Positions 47,669 to 60,176 of a DNA stretch of 64,000 nucleotides are shown here, piece by piece. The stretch spans positions 10,865,697 through 10,929,696 of the forward strand of contig NC_092695.1 in the NCBI RefSeq assembly GCF_964275005.1, given 5' to 3'. This stretch comes from Diadema setosum. Taxonomy: Eukaryota; Echinodermata; Echinoidea; Diadematoida; Diadematidae. Each line of letters starts with the position of its first letter. Position 1 is the first letter of the stretch. The translations under genes were made by a program, and so were the position numbers. The notes beneath the pieces were generated by a model. It saw only the letters and a program-made list of their open reading frames with translations, was not told the DNA's origin and made no database searches.

Positions 47669-50600
47669 TTAGTTATTACAGGTAGCCCCTTTTTTGTAAT
47701 CCTCGAACACCCGCTGCCATTCTACCATCTCCCCCTTCCAGTCGTTGTAGCTTTCCCGCCATTCTCTCTCCTCTTCCGTCATGCTGCCTGCAACATAAAC
47801 ACCAAAAGGAACATATCACAGCACCTTACCAAGTAAACATACTCGATGATATTCCAAAAATCCAGCAACATCGATGCTATAAATACTCCTCTTCCACACT
47901 ACAATGATTACACAAGGAACTTTCTTATTCATACACTGTACAACCGAAAATGACAGCGTCAAGGTCGAATGGAAACTCCGAACCAAAGAAACTTAAGCTT
48001 TGGTAACCAAATTATATTTATCAAAATGGAATCGTACACTTGCACGTGATTAATTAGATGTTTTCTGCAGCGATTAAAATCATACTTCTTCTTTTCAAGC
48101 CAAAATTCAAACGTCAGACCATTTCAAGAAAGTGTAGTGTATAATGATGAGGTGATTTATGTCTGTCTTACTTGTAAAGATCATGAGAGAAGGTATGTAG
48201 TGATTCCAGAAGTGACATCCCCTCGCTCGAGCGGCTCTTCCCACTCCCAGCTCGAGTGATAACTCTTTGTGACTGAGCTCAGGGATGGTGTAGAGAGGCC
48301 AGAAATCTTCCCCGTCTCCTCGGGGAACGTCCTCACTGGGTCTGGTGGGATCTCTGCGTTCAGTTATATGACAAAGAATCATTATTCGTATTCCTTTCTT
48401 TATGAGTATCAACAGTTATTCAACCGAAATTAGAAATTAACCATGTCATTATTGAGACCGTAATGGTTAATGTCGTTTTGTTCGGAAGCTACCGTGTATT
48501 TCACTGGATTTGGTCTGCTCTAATAAAAATATAAAAAAACAACATACCAGAAACTTGTCAGAAATAATATCAAATCAAGACCCCACGCTTTATCGCTTCA
48601 TATACCCTGTCGATCTTTACTTGTATGTGACCGCTTGAATATTTACATAAGTATGTGCGTATCCCAGTAATCTATCGAAATCAAAATTCCTTCTATTTTT
48701 CTTCACATTGCTTGGATACGCCTAAAACAAAAACAAAAATGCTGATGACATCATCTGTCAATGAATTTTTTCAGTACTTAATTGATTTAAATGCACTGAA
48801 ATGTTAATGTTAATAATTATTTCAACACAGATACATGCCCGTTACACTCAGTCTGGTAAAACGTGCAGTCCAGTGTTTTGTGTTCTTTATTTCAGTACTT
48901 TAGCCAATGATTGACAGATGATGTCGATGCCAGAACTTTGAATGAAAAAGAAATGTTTTTGTTGCTGTTGTTGTTGTGTGTATGTCTCTCTGCCTGTGGA
49001 CGTATCCGAGTAATCTATATAGAATGAAAAGGTAGAAATATTACCATTGCCATAAGATATATGACACGTATTTACCATTGACCACATAAGCAATGATGAG
49101 TGTATCATAAATCACAAGTCACAAGTAAGCAAACATTTGCATTATATAGTTTCCTTTCGACGTGCTGACTTAATAAAGAAATCCACTTCAAAATTACAAC
49201 AAAATGGCACTTATAAACTGTGAGCACTTGGACTTGGCTCCATATCCTTTTCTTCCTGAAATTAATCCTGTCGGGATCACCATCTCAACCTTAGATAATT
49301 ACAGAGTTAACAAGCGGCGTGGCTCTTCTTGAAGCTCCATTTGCGCTCTCATTTTAGACTAAGCATATAGAAAAATTCTAAAACAAACTCTCTAGGCCTA
49401 CTGCTCATCTCAACCTATACCCTGTTGAGAGAAAGAAAATGTAGTGCACAAAGCATCATTATTTGCAATCGATGGGTGTGAGTAATTGTTTTAATTATCT
49501 AGTTACTATTTTAATGTGAAATGGGAGTTGTAAACAAAAGCTTACCCTGACTTTGCAAAGTTCGTCCAGAATTCCATGAACTTAAAGGAGAGGGTCTTTT
49601 CTTCTGCGGTCATATTGTATGCCTTGATGTTGTACAGCTCGTCAATGAAGGGCATCCCGAAAACAAAAGTCAGGTCTTCTCCATGGCCCGCTCTACGCCA
49701 CGGGGTAGAGGGCACGATGTCTCCATACTGATAAAAGCTCCTGGCAATGAACATTGTCATGAACAGATGAAACAAATTGATACATTTCTCCGGATCCAAG
49801 GAATAATTCGCAATGATTTAAATCATTGATCAAAATAAAAAGAAATGGCAAAAAAAGTTAACAGTCATCATTTTACATAGTGATGATTACTTACATCAAT
49901 CACGAAAAAAAAATAAGTATTTAATATCATGGTAAATAACATTAGAAAAGTGTCTTCAAAATATGTGAGTACTTGAAGTACTCTTCCCATTTTTATGTAA
50001 GGTTCCACTCGATCTTTTTTCTGATCTTATTCTTTCTACAATATTAAACGGAGATAATATACTGCGCCTACACACACACATACACAAACGCATGTAACTT
50101 AGTTTACACGTTATAACAAGAGAAGTATAACATGAACCAAATTGCGTACTGTGATGGCTCGTGGGTCATGAAATACTTGTACACCGTCCCTCCGGCGTTT
50201 GCGTGTTTCCTGATTACGTAATCAGTCGGGGCGGCATAATAAAAGTCTGTTCCCAGGTCAACCACAGACTGAAAGTAGTCCGCATCCGGGTAATCTGCGA
50301 TGGTCCAGTCAATGTACTCCTGGTTGATGGAATCCTCTAGGATATCATCGTTTAACCCATAACTCCTGAAAAAGTTGACCATTACGTCGAATGTTGCGCG
50401 ATCGACCACAGGCGGTGTGGAGGTGCCAATATAGCCTTGAAAAAAGAGGGACGGAAACAAAGTTCCCTCGTCCTTGGTAACTCCAGCGAGTAGGGGTACG
50501 TTCGCAAAGTCTCCTATCTCGTAAAGGTTCGCAGGGGTGTCTTCAAGAAATGTACCGTCAAGAGTAACCAGGTAAGCTTCGCCGATATTATACTGTCAAT

Positions 50601-53600
50601 AAAGAAAGAGATAGGGACGGTAGAGACGGAGATACAGAGAGAGAGAGAAAAAAATACTTATATAATATTTTTTGGCCTCGAGGGAGATACCAGAAAATAT
50701 TGCCCAAACTGAAAAAATATTGCCCGAGTCGAAGAGGAGGGCAATATTCTTTCAGTGCGGGCAATATTTATGTGGTATCTCCCTCAAGGCCAGTCAAAAT
50801 CATAATTATTACCTAACCCCTAGGTAAATTAGGAAAATATGTAATTACGACTATACACGTTGATATAGATCAAGCCAAATTTGACTACCTGTAGATCATT
50901 ACCAACAATGTCATGTCGAATAACTGAAAAATTGTTCATCAATGTATATCATTAAGCTTCAACTTCAAAGATATATGTAGTTGTAACAGGCGAACTTCAA
51001 ACATCTGAACGGTTTTACACTTTATTTTTTGCTTCTGTTTCAATTAGTTGCAATAACTGATTGTTACCGTGCAGTTATCGAGCACAAATGGACTAGTCAT
51101 TGTTTGACGTGTAGTGCTGCTGGAAGTGGTCGTGTGCGAAATAGCAATTCCACATTCTTTGATATCGTTTGGATACAAACCTGGCCAAATAGAAGTGAAC
51201 CCATCATTGCAATGTTTCCATGCAGCTTTGTTTTTATTTTTTTTATTTTACTTTCGTAAAGCGCATTAAAGGGGATGGCTAGTAACTGGTCAGTGGGAAT
51301 CAGTGGGAATGCTGGGGGATGCTTGTTCCAATCCTTGTGGGATTCATTTGAGTACATTATATATCTATTGTTGTGTGAAAATTATTTGCTTCAGAATGGT
51401 CTCATATTCAAGTAATGTGCAGTTCAATGTTTCCAGGTTAGCAAGCCTGTACAGTATCGGGGTTATCGTTAACGGCCTTGTCTTTTTTATGCCTCCGCCA
51501 CGAAGTGGTGCCGGAGGCATTATGTTTTCGGGTTGTCCGTCCGTCCGTACGTCCGTACGTACGTCCGTATGTCTGTACGTCCGTCCGTCCGCTTTCGTTT
51601 ACGCGATAACTTGAGTAATATTTACTGGAATTTTACCAAACTTGGTCCAAGTATGAAGTATGATGGGGCAATTATTTGATTAGATTTTGGGTGAAATCGG
51701 CTAAAGGTCAAAGGTCAAAGGTCAAGGTCAAATCATGAAATTGTATCCGTTTACGCGATAACTCAAGACTGGATGGAGCAAATTTCACCAAACTTTCTTG
51801 GAGGATGATGTATCTTTCACTAAACTTGGTCCAAGGATGATGTATGATGGGACAGTGAAATCGGACAGAGGTCAAAGGTCAAAGATCAAGGTCAAATCCT
51901 AAAATTTATCTGTTTACGTGATAACTCAAAACTGGATGAAGCAGCTTTCACTAAACTTGGTCCAAGGATGATGTATGATGGGACAATTAGTTGAGTATAT
52001 TTTAGTGACATTGGCAAGAGGTCAAAGGTCAAAAGGTCAGGGTCAAATGCTACAAATGTTGCAATTTCCCCCATATCTATGCAATGCCTGAAGGTATTTT
52101 CTTGAAACTTGGTGTGGACATATGCTACTGCGTAAAGATTCTCCAGAGAGAGTTTCATGTCATAAGGTCAAGGTCAAAAGGTCAAAGGTTAGGTAAAAAT
52201 GTTGCAATATTACTTTTCTCGCAAATGGTTCAATGTATCTTCGTGGAACTTGGTACATATGCATGTACTGTCTGGCAGGGATTATCTAGGGAATTTAGGG
52301 GTCATGGGTCAATAGTCAGGGGCAAAGGTCAAGGTCAACTCCTCAAAATTTTACTATTTCCCTCATATACTAGTGGTATATGCAATGCTTACATTATTAG
52401 TTTCAAAACTTAATACATGCATTACCTAATGGAGATTCTCCGGGAAATTTCCAGCCAGAAGGTCAAAGGTCAAAGGTTAAGGGTCAAAGGCCAGGTTTCA
52501 ATGCCCCCCCTCCAAAAAAAAATTCTATTTTGTATCGTCATCACACTCTTTCTTCGTACCTTGAAATCACTCAATGCATAAACTTCCCCAAAATTCCCCA
52601 AATATGTGTACCAGCACTCTTAGAAAATTATAGCAAACCCAGTTCAAGACATTTCTTACAAACCTGTCATTTCAATATTTTGCCAGTTATGTGAAACTTT
52701 CATGGATCACACATTGTGAAGACATTGTACTATACGCCTATTGGGAGAATCATGCATTATGGCGGAGGCATCAGTCGCCATAGCGACATTTCTAGTTTTT
52801 TTTTTGTATCGTTAGTATAAACACCATCCCTTTAAGTTGCCATTGCAACTCCACTTGCTGAATTGTATTAATTCTTTTTGATATCATAAACTTATAGGAA
52901 GGACGAACATGTATTTAATGTGATTTTGACTTGAAATAAATAAAATTTACTGGTGATTCAGTTGTAAAAATAAAAATTTGCTTAAACGTAACGTTACTAA
53001 CCGCGGAATTGCCTAAACAAGTACAAAAAAAAGTTGAAATGATCATGTTCTAATGGTGAAACCATAGGACAAGTCATTTGCTTTAAACATTTATCACCTT
53101 GTATAAACAGCTAGTTGCTTTTTCGGATTTTGAGATTCTAAAAAATTTACCTATTTTAAATATTTTCATGTTTGTTTGTTGGTGTTTTATTCTATTTGGG
53201 ATGAGACCGAGATTACGACTGCGAATTTCTTTTTTAAACGATATATAAGTTGTTTTTTTCTGTTTAGATTACATATTTTCTGTACTATAATAGGTATATT
53301 CTTAGTTATTCATTTATCTATTTATATTCATATATACTTATATATAAAATATATGTATCAATAGTAACTTACCTCATTACCTTTCGCCCTCAGTTCCTCG
53401 GCATCCTGGAGTTTTAGGCAGGCAACCAAAACTTCGGAAGTGGACGTATCGCACCCGAAGGCGACCCCCAACTCTCGGGATAGCCTCCTTTCTCTCTCTG
53501 GATCGTGCACAAAAGCCCATGGCATAAGGGCACTACCGCTCTGTTTAAGTAACAGATGTACGAATAAACAAGTAGAAATAGAACAAATGACATAAGCTTT

Positions 53601-54079
53601 GTCAAAAGCATTCTATCTGACTTTTGCCTCAAAATGACACAGGAAGACATACGTTGATACTGCTAATTTCATCGCGCAGTCTGAAATCTGAATTACAAGA
53701 CTGTCATAATATTATACACATTCACTATATATATACATGTATAATTATATATATACACACACATATATAATATATATATATTGTTATGCAACATATTTAA
53801 GCATATATATGTATATGTATGTACATTAGATGACGAGTTTCTTTCCAAAACGTGCTAAATCCACAAAATACCCAAACTCTAATCTATTAAAAATCAGTGA
53901 AGCTGCGTATATTTTCCGAGGCACATTAAAAAAAAGCAACAATATATTCATGGAGTTCTTTTGATGGGCATAAAGTAGTGTAAGCATATTAAATAAAGAT
54001 CCAGGTTTTTGTCCTTACCATTAAAAGGGGGTTTAGCACTTTTTGGGATGGAAGTGTTCATTCTTACATGGTATCCATA

Positions 54080-54111
<32 letters not shown>

Positions 54112-54151
54112 GTTTGTTGTTGTTGTTTTTTTTTTTTTTTGCAGAGTATTA

Positions 54152-54195
<44 letters not shown>

Positions 54196-55362
54196 GTTTT
54201 CCCGCCCAATTTCATCAGATTTGCATTCGATTTAATGATGCGAGCATTCATTTTCGAGCGAATTCGAATGGTCACCGAGATCAACATTCAAAAAGCTAAA
54301 TAGTTTATTCAATTCAATTTCATCAGTATTCGAATTCCTGATTTTGTCACATAAACGTGTAAACAGCGCGTTCAAATTAAAAATGCACGTGAAACGCATT
54401 CAAATTCGCACCAGCACATCTGCAATGAACATTAAGGAATTCAAATTAATAAAAAGCTAAATAGTTTATTCAATTCAATTTCATCAGTATTCGAATTCCT
54501 GATTTTGTGACATAAACGTGTAAACAGCGCGTTCAAATTAAAAATGCACATGAAACGCATTTAAATTCGCACCAGCACATCTGCGATGGAATTCAAATTA
54601 ATGAATAGGCAAACATTTACAGCATCTGGGCAGTGTTTTTCGTTGCTGCTCATGTTCTTTGTATATTCTCCATCTGTTAGAATAATGAGACTGAGAGACT
54701 GAACATCGAAATTATGAATAATTATGTAACAGAAAGAATATCCCAATGCAATGTATCTCACACACATTTCAAACCTCAAACATGACTGAAAACAAAATCT
54801 GTAATACGACTATAATCACACTTGACATATCAATGTTCTCATGTGATCTCTCATTATGTTAGCAAAGTCGGAGTTTAACCATTCTGTAAAATAATGTGAT
54901 AATCCATTTTGATTTGGAAATAAAGTAAAACTAACCGAATTGAAAAAGAAAACGTGAAAAAGGGATGTTGAAATTTAAATGATAACACAGAACGTTGATG
55001 AATTTGGCATTCATCAACATAAGAATTGCATAGATTTACAGGACTTGGTTACGCTAACTGAATTTGAACGTTCGAAGGTCGAAGTTGTGTGCCTTAAAAT
55101 GAAATTGAAACTGGTATTCGGTGCGAATTTCACCGTCTATCCAGCTGGCGCGAAATTGAATGCCAAATTTGAGCCGTTAAACTGAATGAATTTCTCTCTA
55201 AATTGAATGACATAAAATCTAAAAGAAATGACATGAAATGAAATTGAATACTCAAGAATGAAAATGAACCGTGAGAGCAGAGCAGTGACAAAAATCCCTT
55301 GAATTTGAACGCCTTGTCATTAATTCGAATGCAAATCTGATGAAATTGGACGGGAAAACCTA

Positions 55363-55415
<53 letters not shown>

Positions 55416-58242
55416 GTTTGAGATAAAATATTTGAATTATTTCGCCTTTTTACTTGCTACCAATGAATCATTTGTCGCCAACGGGTTACACACTTTCTGG
55501 TTTGTATAATAAATGATATTGGGACTGCAGCGCTCACCTGTAAGATCGCTTTACTGAAGAAACCTCGGCTGAGTTTGGAAAGGAGGTGGAAATTGACGTA
55601 CGCCGCCCCGGCACTTTGCCCGAAAATAGTGATGTCATCTTTGTTACCATCAAATGCTGAAAAAGTGTTGAGAGTGATAAAGTTGATGGTTGAGGAATGA
55701 TGTATACAAAATTAGGTACGGCGCATAATCACGCGCGCAAGTTTTACAGTCGTAATTTGCAGCACTGGTTTTAAATAGAAAGCCTCTACAATTTCAGTTT
55801 TGTGTGTTTGTTTTGTTTGTTTGTTTGTTTGCTTGTTTGTTTTGTTTTGTTTTTTGTTTTTGTTTTTGCAAAGAGTATCAGACAGCAATCAGGCAACCTA
55901 GGGTGATGGTTTACTTCCTTTATGGCTGAATGAGAGAAAAAAGCGCATTTAATGTATCTTGCTCAAGGGAGAATCTTTGCTAACAACGAAATATAAATAA
56001 GGAGAGAATATACAAAGTTGCATTTTGACAAAGAACAAATTAACAATATTATGATCACTAATTCCGTCGAGTCATGTTTGATGTCCTGTTTGCATTACAT
56101 TAAACTGCACTTTTTCATTTTATTCAGCCGAAATTCATTTATTTGTGTTTACACTCTCAAGTAGGCCTATCACTAAAACTTTGTCCCGTTTCGCAGGACC
56201 TTCCCCTCCCCACTCAGGTAGTCATTAAGTTTTGTACCGCATGAGGGTTTCTTTTTCTTTCCCGGGGGAAGGGGGGAGCATTACGTTTTAGAATCTCAAT
56301 TTGGATATAAAAAAATCCTGAAATTCGTTGAAATAGGAGGTCTTTTCTCAAAATATTAATTTTTAATCACGGGCAGTATTGTACTTCAGCAGTAAGAACA
56401 ACAAAAACAACACAGATAGACGGTTTCAGCATGTCCTTGCAGGTTACATATAACAGTGTTACGAAGTAAAGTAATAGACATTGTTGACAAAAAGTAAACT
56501 AAAGTTTGATTTTTTTTTTCTGTTGAACAAAGTAAAAATAAAGTTTGAATTGAAATGGAAAAATTGAATTGTGAAGATGAAATTTAATACAGTATATATA
56601 ATACATATATCCACACAGAAATTGAATATAAATTGCAATATACAAAGATAGAGAGAGAAAATAAAGAAGTGACTCGGTTTGTATATAAAATCCTGATATT
56701 TGATTGAAGATGAGTACCTGTCAATCAAATTGGGTATCTCATGTTGAATTTTCTTACCCTCGATGTTGTTATAAATCCATTCCAGTGCAGCGACCTGATC
56801 CAGCATACCATAATTTCCTGGTGCCACATCGTCCTCTGGAAAAATTATATAAAAAAAAGGAAAATGATAGGAAAGAGAGAGAGAGAGAAAAAAAAAAGAA
56901 AAAGCAGCATTCAGTTGGAGAGAAAAGTAAAGTGAATGGGAAACAAAACAAGGAGGAATGAAATCGACTAAGACAACAGGACATGATGGCGGATGATGGA
57001 ATACGACGAAAGAACATTTTAAATGACTACAGTAGGTAAATATACGAATTTAAAAGTTGTTTAATTGTACATAAATGTTAAAAAATAATTCTTTAGTTTG
57101 CACCAATAATAACTCATGACTTGGTTACTACACGTCTTGCACGTTACTGAAGTGTAGAGATTCTGTATTACAATAATTCATAATAAATGGATTAAATCAC
57201 ACTGTCATAAAGATTTACTGAAATTGTCAACGATAACATAAGTGATTTTAGACTAGTCAATACTCCAGTTGGTCCTTAATATCATGCGAGAAATGTAATT
57301 TAAATAATAATCCCAAGTTTTTGCACACATTGATTAATACAACGAAAAGTATAGTATAATTTTGTATTGCACTTTTTTTCAAATTTCACCGTAGACAGGC
57401 TGATTAATCACTGCATCATCTTTTCCGGTTAAACAGGTTGGCGTCATTAGCAAATACAACAACGGATAGAATAATATGTTGAAATCAGTAATATCATACA
57501 TAATAAAATTATTCAAAAAAATACAGTGATCCGAAATTTGATCCTTGTGGCACAACCAACGAAATAACTATAAATTGCAAATGAGATTTGTCTTTGTAAA
57601 CACGCAAGAAATTGACAATCATCCACTTTCTCAGGTGTGAGTTTCTTCAGTTTGTCTCCCTCTACAAATGATCCACTTTCATCATCCACTTTCTGTTATC
57701 GCAAGAATACCTGTTGAAAATTGTGCGAAGATGCCTAAGCGATAGTTTATCGCTACTACTATGACGTCACCAACAGTGACCAATGGGATACCACTATAGT
57801 CATACGTCATGGCCGTTCCACCGCTGACACCTCCCCCGTGAATCCATACCATCACAGGAGTACCAGGTTCCTGTAATATAATATAATATAATATGATATA
57901 ATATGATATAATATAATATAATATAACATGATATAACATAATAATGTTTAATAATTGGTAGCTTTTCATCATAAACTTATCTCTTCACTTACTGTATATG
58001 TATGATATTTTAGTTACCCTGTCTCATATTGCCTTATCTAATCTATAACATGTCATGATATATTGCTATGGAATTATCACTGAAGCGCTTAAGATTCTAT
58101 TATCCACTTGATACCAGCACAGACTATGCATTTGTTCTCTCACGTTAACCCTTATATCATTGAACATCATGCAGAATATTAAGAGGGAGGGGTACACGGG
58201 TTATCCATTATTTAAGTGTTTCAACTTACATTGCCCCTCTTT

Positions 58243-58283
<41 letters not shown>

Positions 58284-59705
58284 TATGACCATCAAAATCA
58301 TAAACGTGATTTATTCATCCGTAACAAGAAAACGAATTGACGGCCGAAATTTGATATGGCTGTAAACCATACTATCAAAAATCTCAAACACATAAAAAGA
58401 AGGCATTTTGTATAGACATGAATATACTCTGGCAGTTGTCGGGGTTATCTTACTGTACTTGATATCTCTTTCGCTTCAGTTTTTATTCTTACAGTCCAAT
58501 GACTGAAGAAAAACATTTCTCTTCGCGTCTTCACTCTTGGTTGTCTTTCGTCGGAGTACTGGGTAGGTGGAGTGTATAATAATGACTCAGGAAGAAGAAA
58601 AGAACCCCAACATCTCCCCAACGAAACCGAAGAAGGAACAGACAACTAAATACAATGTGGTAAAATCAACATAATCCCTACACACACGTACTCACAACCA
58701 TTACGAAATTCATACTTAGTAATTATGTAAATATAAAGATATCAGTCTATTAATACAGCATCTTCCAGTATATGTACATTGTCACGCATTAATGCAGAAC
58801 ACAGATTACCACCCACTCCTTTTGTGAATGTTGGGCTCAAGAAGGTGATCATGACCTTATCCCATGTATGACAAGTTAAAGAGATATTAAATAAACCAGT
58901 GTGAAATAAAGACCATACCGTCCTTTCCAGTAACAGTACCGTCCTAAAAAGTCAGAAAAGATGATCGTGCTGTATCTCCCATTCTTCTACTACCGATGAC
59001 ATGGAAAGCAACATTGAATTTTTACTTTTACAGATGTCATTTATTTCAGAACACATAACGATTATGTACACACACATTTTATGTGTGTTTGTGTGTGTGT
59101 GTGATGTGTTCTTCCCATGTTGAAGCTCTATTCAGTTATTACCCTTTGGCTAGGGGCATAGATGTTCAAGTACAGACAGTCCTCTGAGGTGAAGGGGTAT
59201 AAACCCCCATACGGATCTTGCACACAGGGCGCTGAGAACTCGGTAGCATTTCTTTCGCCTGTCCAAGCATCCTTTGGTAGTGGCGGAGCGAATCGCTCTG
59301 GCGGCTCAGCAAAGGGTACTCCCTGCATGCAGAAGAAGTAAATGAACCTTCTTTCAACACTAACACACTGTGATACGGTAAACATTGTAAAGACCACAAA
59401 TTATAGTAAATAGTAAATTCAAACCGCATTCTTTCGGTTCCAATTGTCTTGAGAAACTTTGCTTTATTTTTATTTACTACAAATTTTGGGAACGCAAAGA
59501 CTGGATGTAAAGAATGACCGTATGTTGGTTCATGATGACTTACCAGAAATACGTCGACATCGCGAGTCTTATTAATGAACGTGTCTTCGCTGAAGCGGAC
59601 AGTCTTTCCGACGAGGATTCCCTCATTGACTGTCACTCGAGGACTTTGTGCGTCCACCGCCTCGAGGACAGTAAAAACTGCCAGTGCAATGAGAAATGTC
59701 TTCAT
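47669..59705 (-). CDS. Gene D: secreted cholinesterase-like carboxylesterase with T-peptide tail, complete
   Basis: Exons: 59544-59705, 59143-59322, 57711-57870, 56758-56835, 55538-55656, 53373-53540, 50150-50592, 49546-49740, 48172-48353 and 47669-47787, giving 601 residues. Signal peptide as in gene A, mature start QSPRV. WIHGGG at 123-128. Triad: Ser208 in GQSAG (Gln where cholinesterases have Glu), Glu331 in TKDEG, His456 in RAGHGED. Six Cys: pairs in exons 2 and 6, one unpaired in exon 9 (GCHFW), one in the tail. The tail exon (residues 563-601) has Trp10, Tyr14, Trp17, Trp24, Phe28, Tyr31 and Cys37. The exon 3 donor is GTATTC, while gene A has GTAAGT. Intron 6 contains the GGTCA-rich repeat. 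Exon 8 was started at GAGCTT (49740) because this keeps the frame with the GTACGC donor of exon 7; the same choice works in genes B and C. Confidence 0.93.
50671..50794. mobile_element. 124 bp hairpin element in intron 6 of gene D
   Basis: TTTGGCCTCGAGGGAGATAC pairs with GTATCTCCCTCAAGGCCA. AATATTGCCC occurs twice in the left arm and GGGCAATATT twice in the right, so the hairpin is nearly complete. Confidence 0.8.
51489..52795. repeat. 1.3 kb dispersed repeat with clustered GGTCA motifs
   Basis: Starts ATGCCTCCGCCACGAAGTGG, followed by CCGTCCGTACGTCCG repeats. The body has units of about 155 bp carrying CGCGATAACTCAAGACTGGA, CCAAACTTGGTCCAAGGATG and AAAGGTCAAAGGTCAAGGTC. It ends GGCGGAGGCATCAGTCGCC plus 20 bases. 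Its end also occupies 1-127. No ORF. Confidence 0.8.
54086..54192. repeat. (TA)n and poly-T tracts in intron 5 of gene D
   Basis: Compound tract equivalent to 1436-1532, ending where the TIR element begins. Confidence 0.9.
54195..55360. mobile_element. TIR element (nonautonomous), copy 2
   Basis: GGTTTTCCCGCCCAATTTCA at the left and its near complement at the right, each flanked by TA. No LTR is inserted here. It is 1166 bp including a 161 bp internal duplication. Confidence 0.78.
54290..54610. repeat. 161 bp tandem duplication inside the TIR element
   Basis: AAAAAGCTAAATAGTTTATT starts at 54290 and again at 54451. The two units differ at a few bases. Copy 1 has a single unit, interrupted there by the solo LTR. 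Confidence 0.85.
55363..55412. repeat. (ATT)n microsatellite
   Basis: Counterpart of 3711-3765. Confidence 0.9.
57390..57610 (-). mobile_element. Relic of a LINE reverse transcriptase in intron 3 of gene D
   Basis: Same broken VPQGS and FANDANLF boxes as at 5745-5960 on the minus strand. Confidence 0.55.
58243..58282. repeat. (GT)n microsatellite in intron 2 of gene D
   Basis: Longer and purer than the copy 1 tract at 6722-6768. Confidence 0.9.
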
Positions 59706-60176
59706 TGTAAAACCATATCCCGGTTCTATTACTGAAGTCGTTTTAGGGCTGTACCATTCGCAGGAGGGAAAAATTAATGTGGGGGCAAGGTGGTACACGT
59801 ACAAGCTCTATGAGTTGAGTTTCTTGAGGCAGGACCAGCTCCTTTCGTAGTTTCAACAAACAAACGTAACGATTGGATTGTTATGCAAAATTGGAACTTT
59901 AATCCTCAGAACAAACACTGGCCCTGGTCTTATGTAAGAACTGCCAACAGAGTAGACTGATACTCATGGTGACTTGTGTTAATTTCCCACTTTCTGCATT
60001 CCCTAATCTCTGTCATGATGTTTTTTTAATCAAATCTTCATAATCTACTACAAGCATACTCTATGATACACACTTACACACACGCATTTTTCTTTAATTC
60101 TATATTCTATGGGAACAAGGTTCGTCTTTTTCGCATATTACATCTTGAATAACGTCATCCGCCATATTATGTGCTA
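59706..60176. other. 5' flank of gene D, proximal part
   Basis: Nearly identical to 8152-8609. It includes the block shared by all four esterase 5' flanks (GACTTGTGTTAATTTCCCAC). No clear TATA box. Confidence 0.6.
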
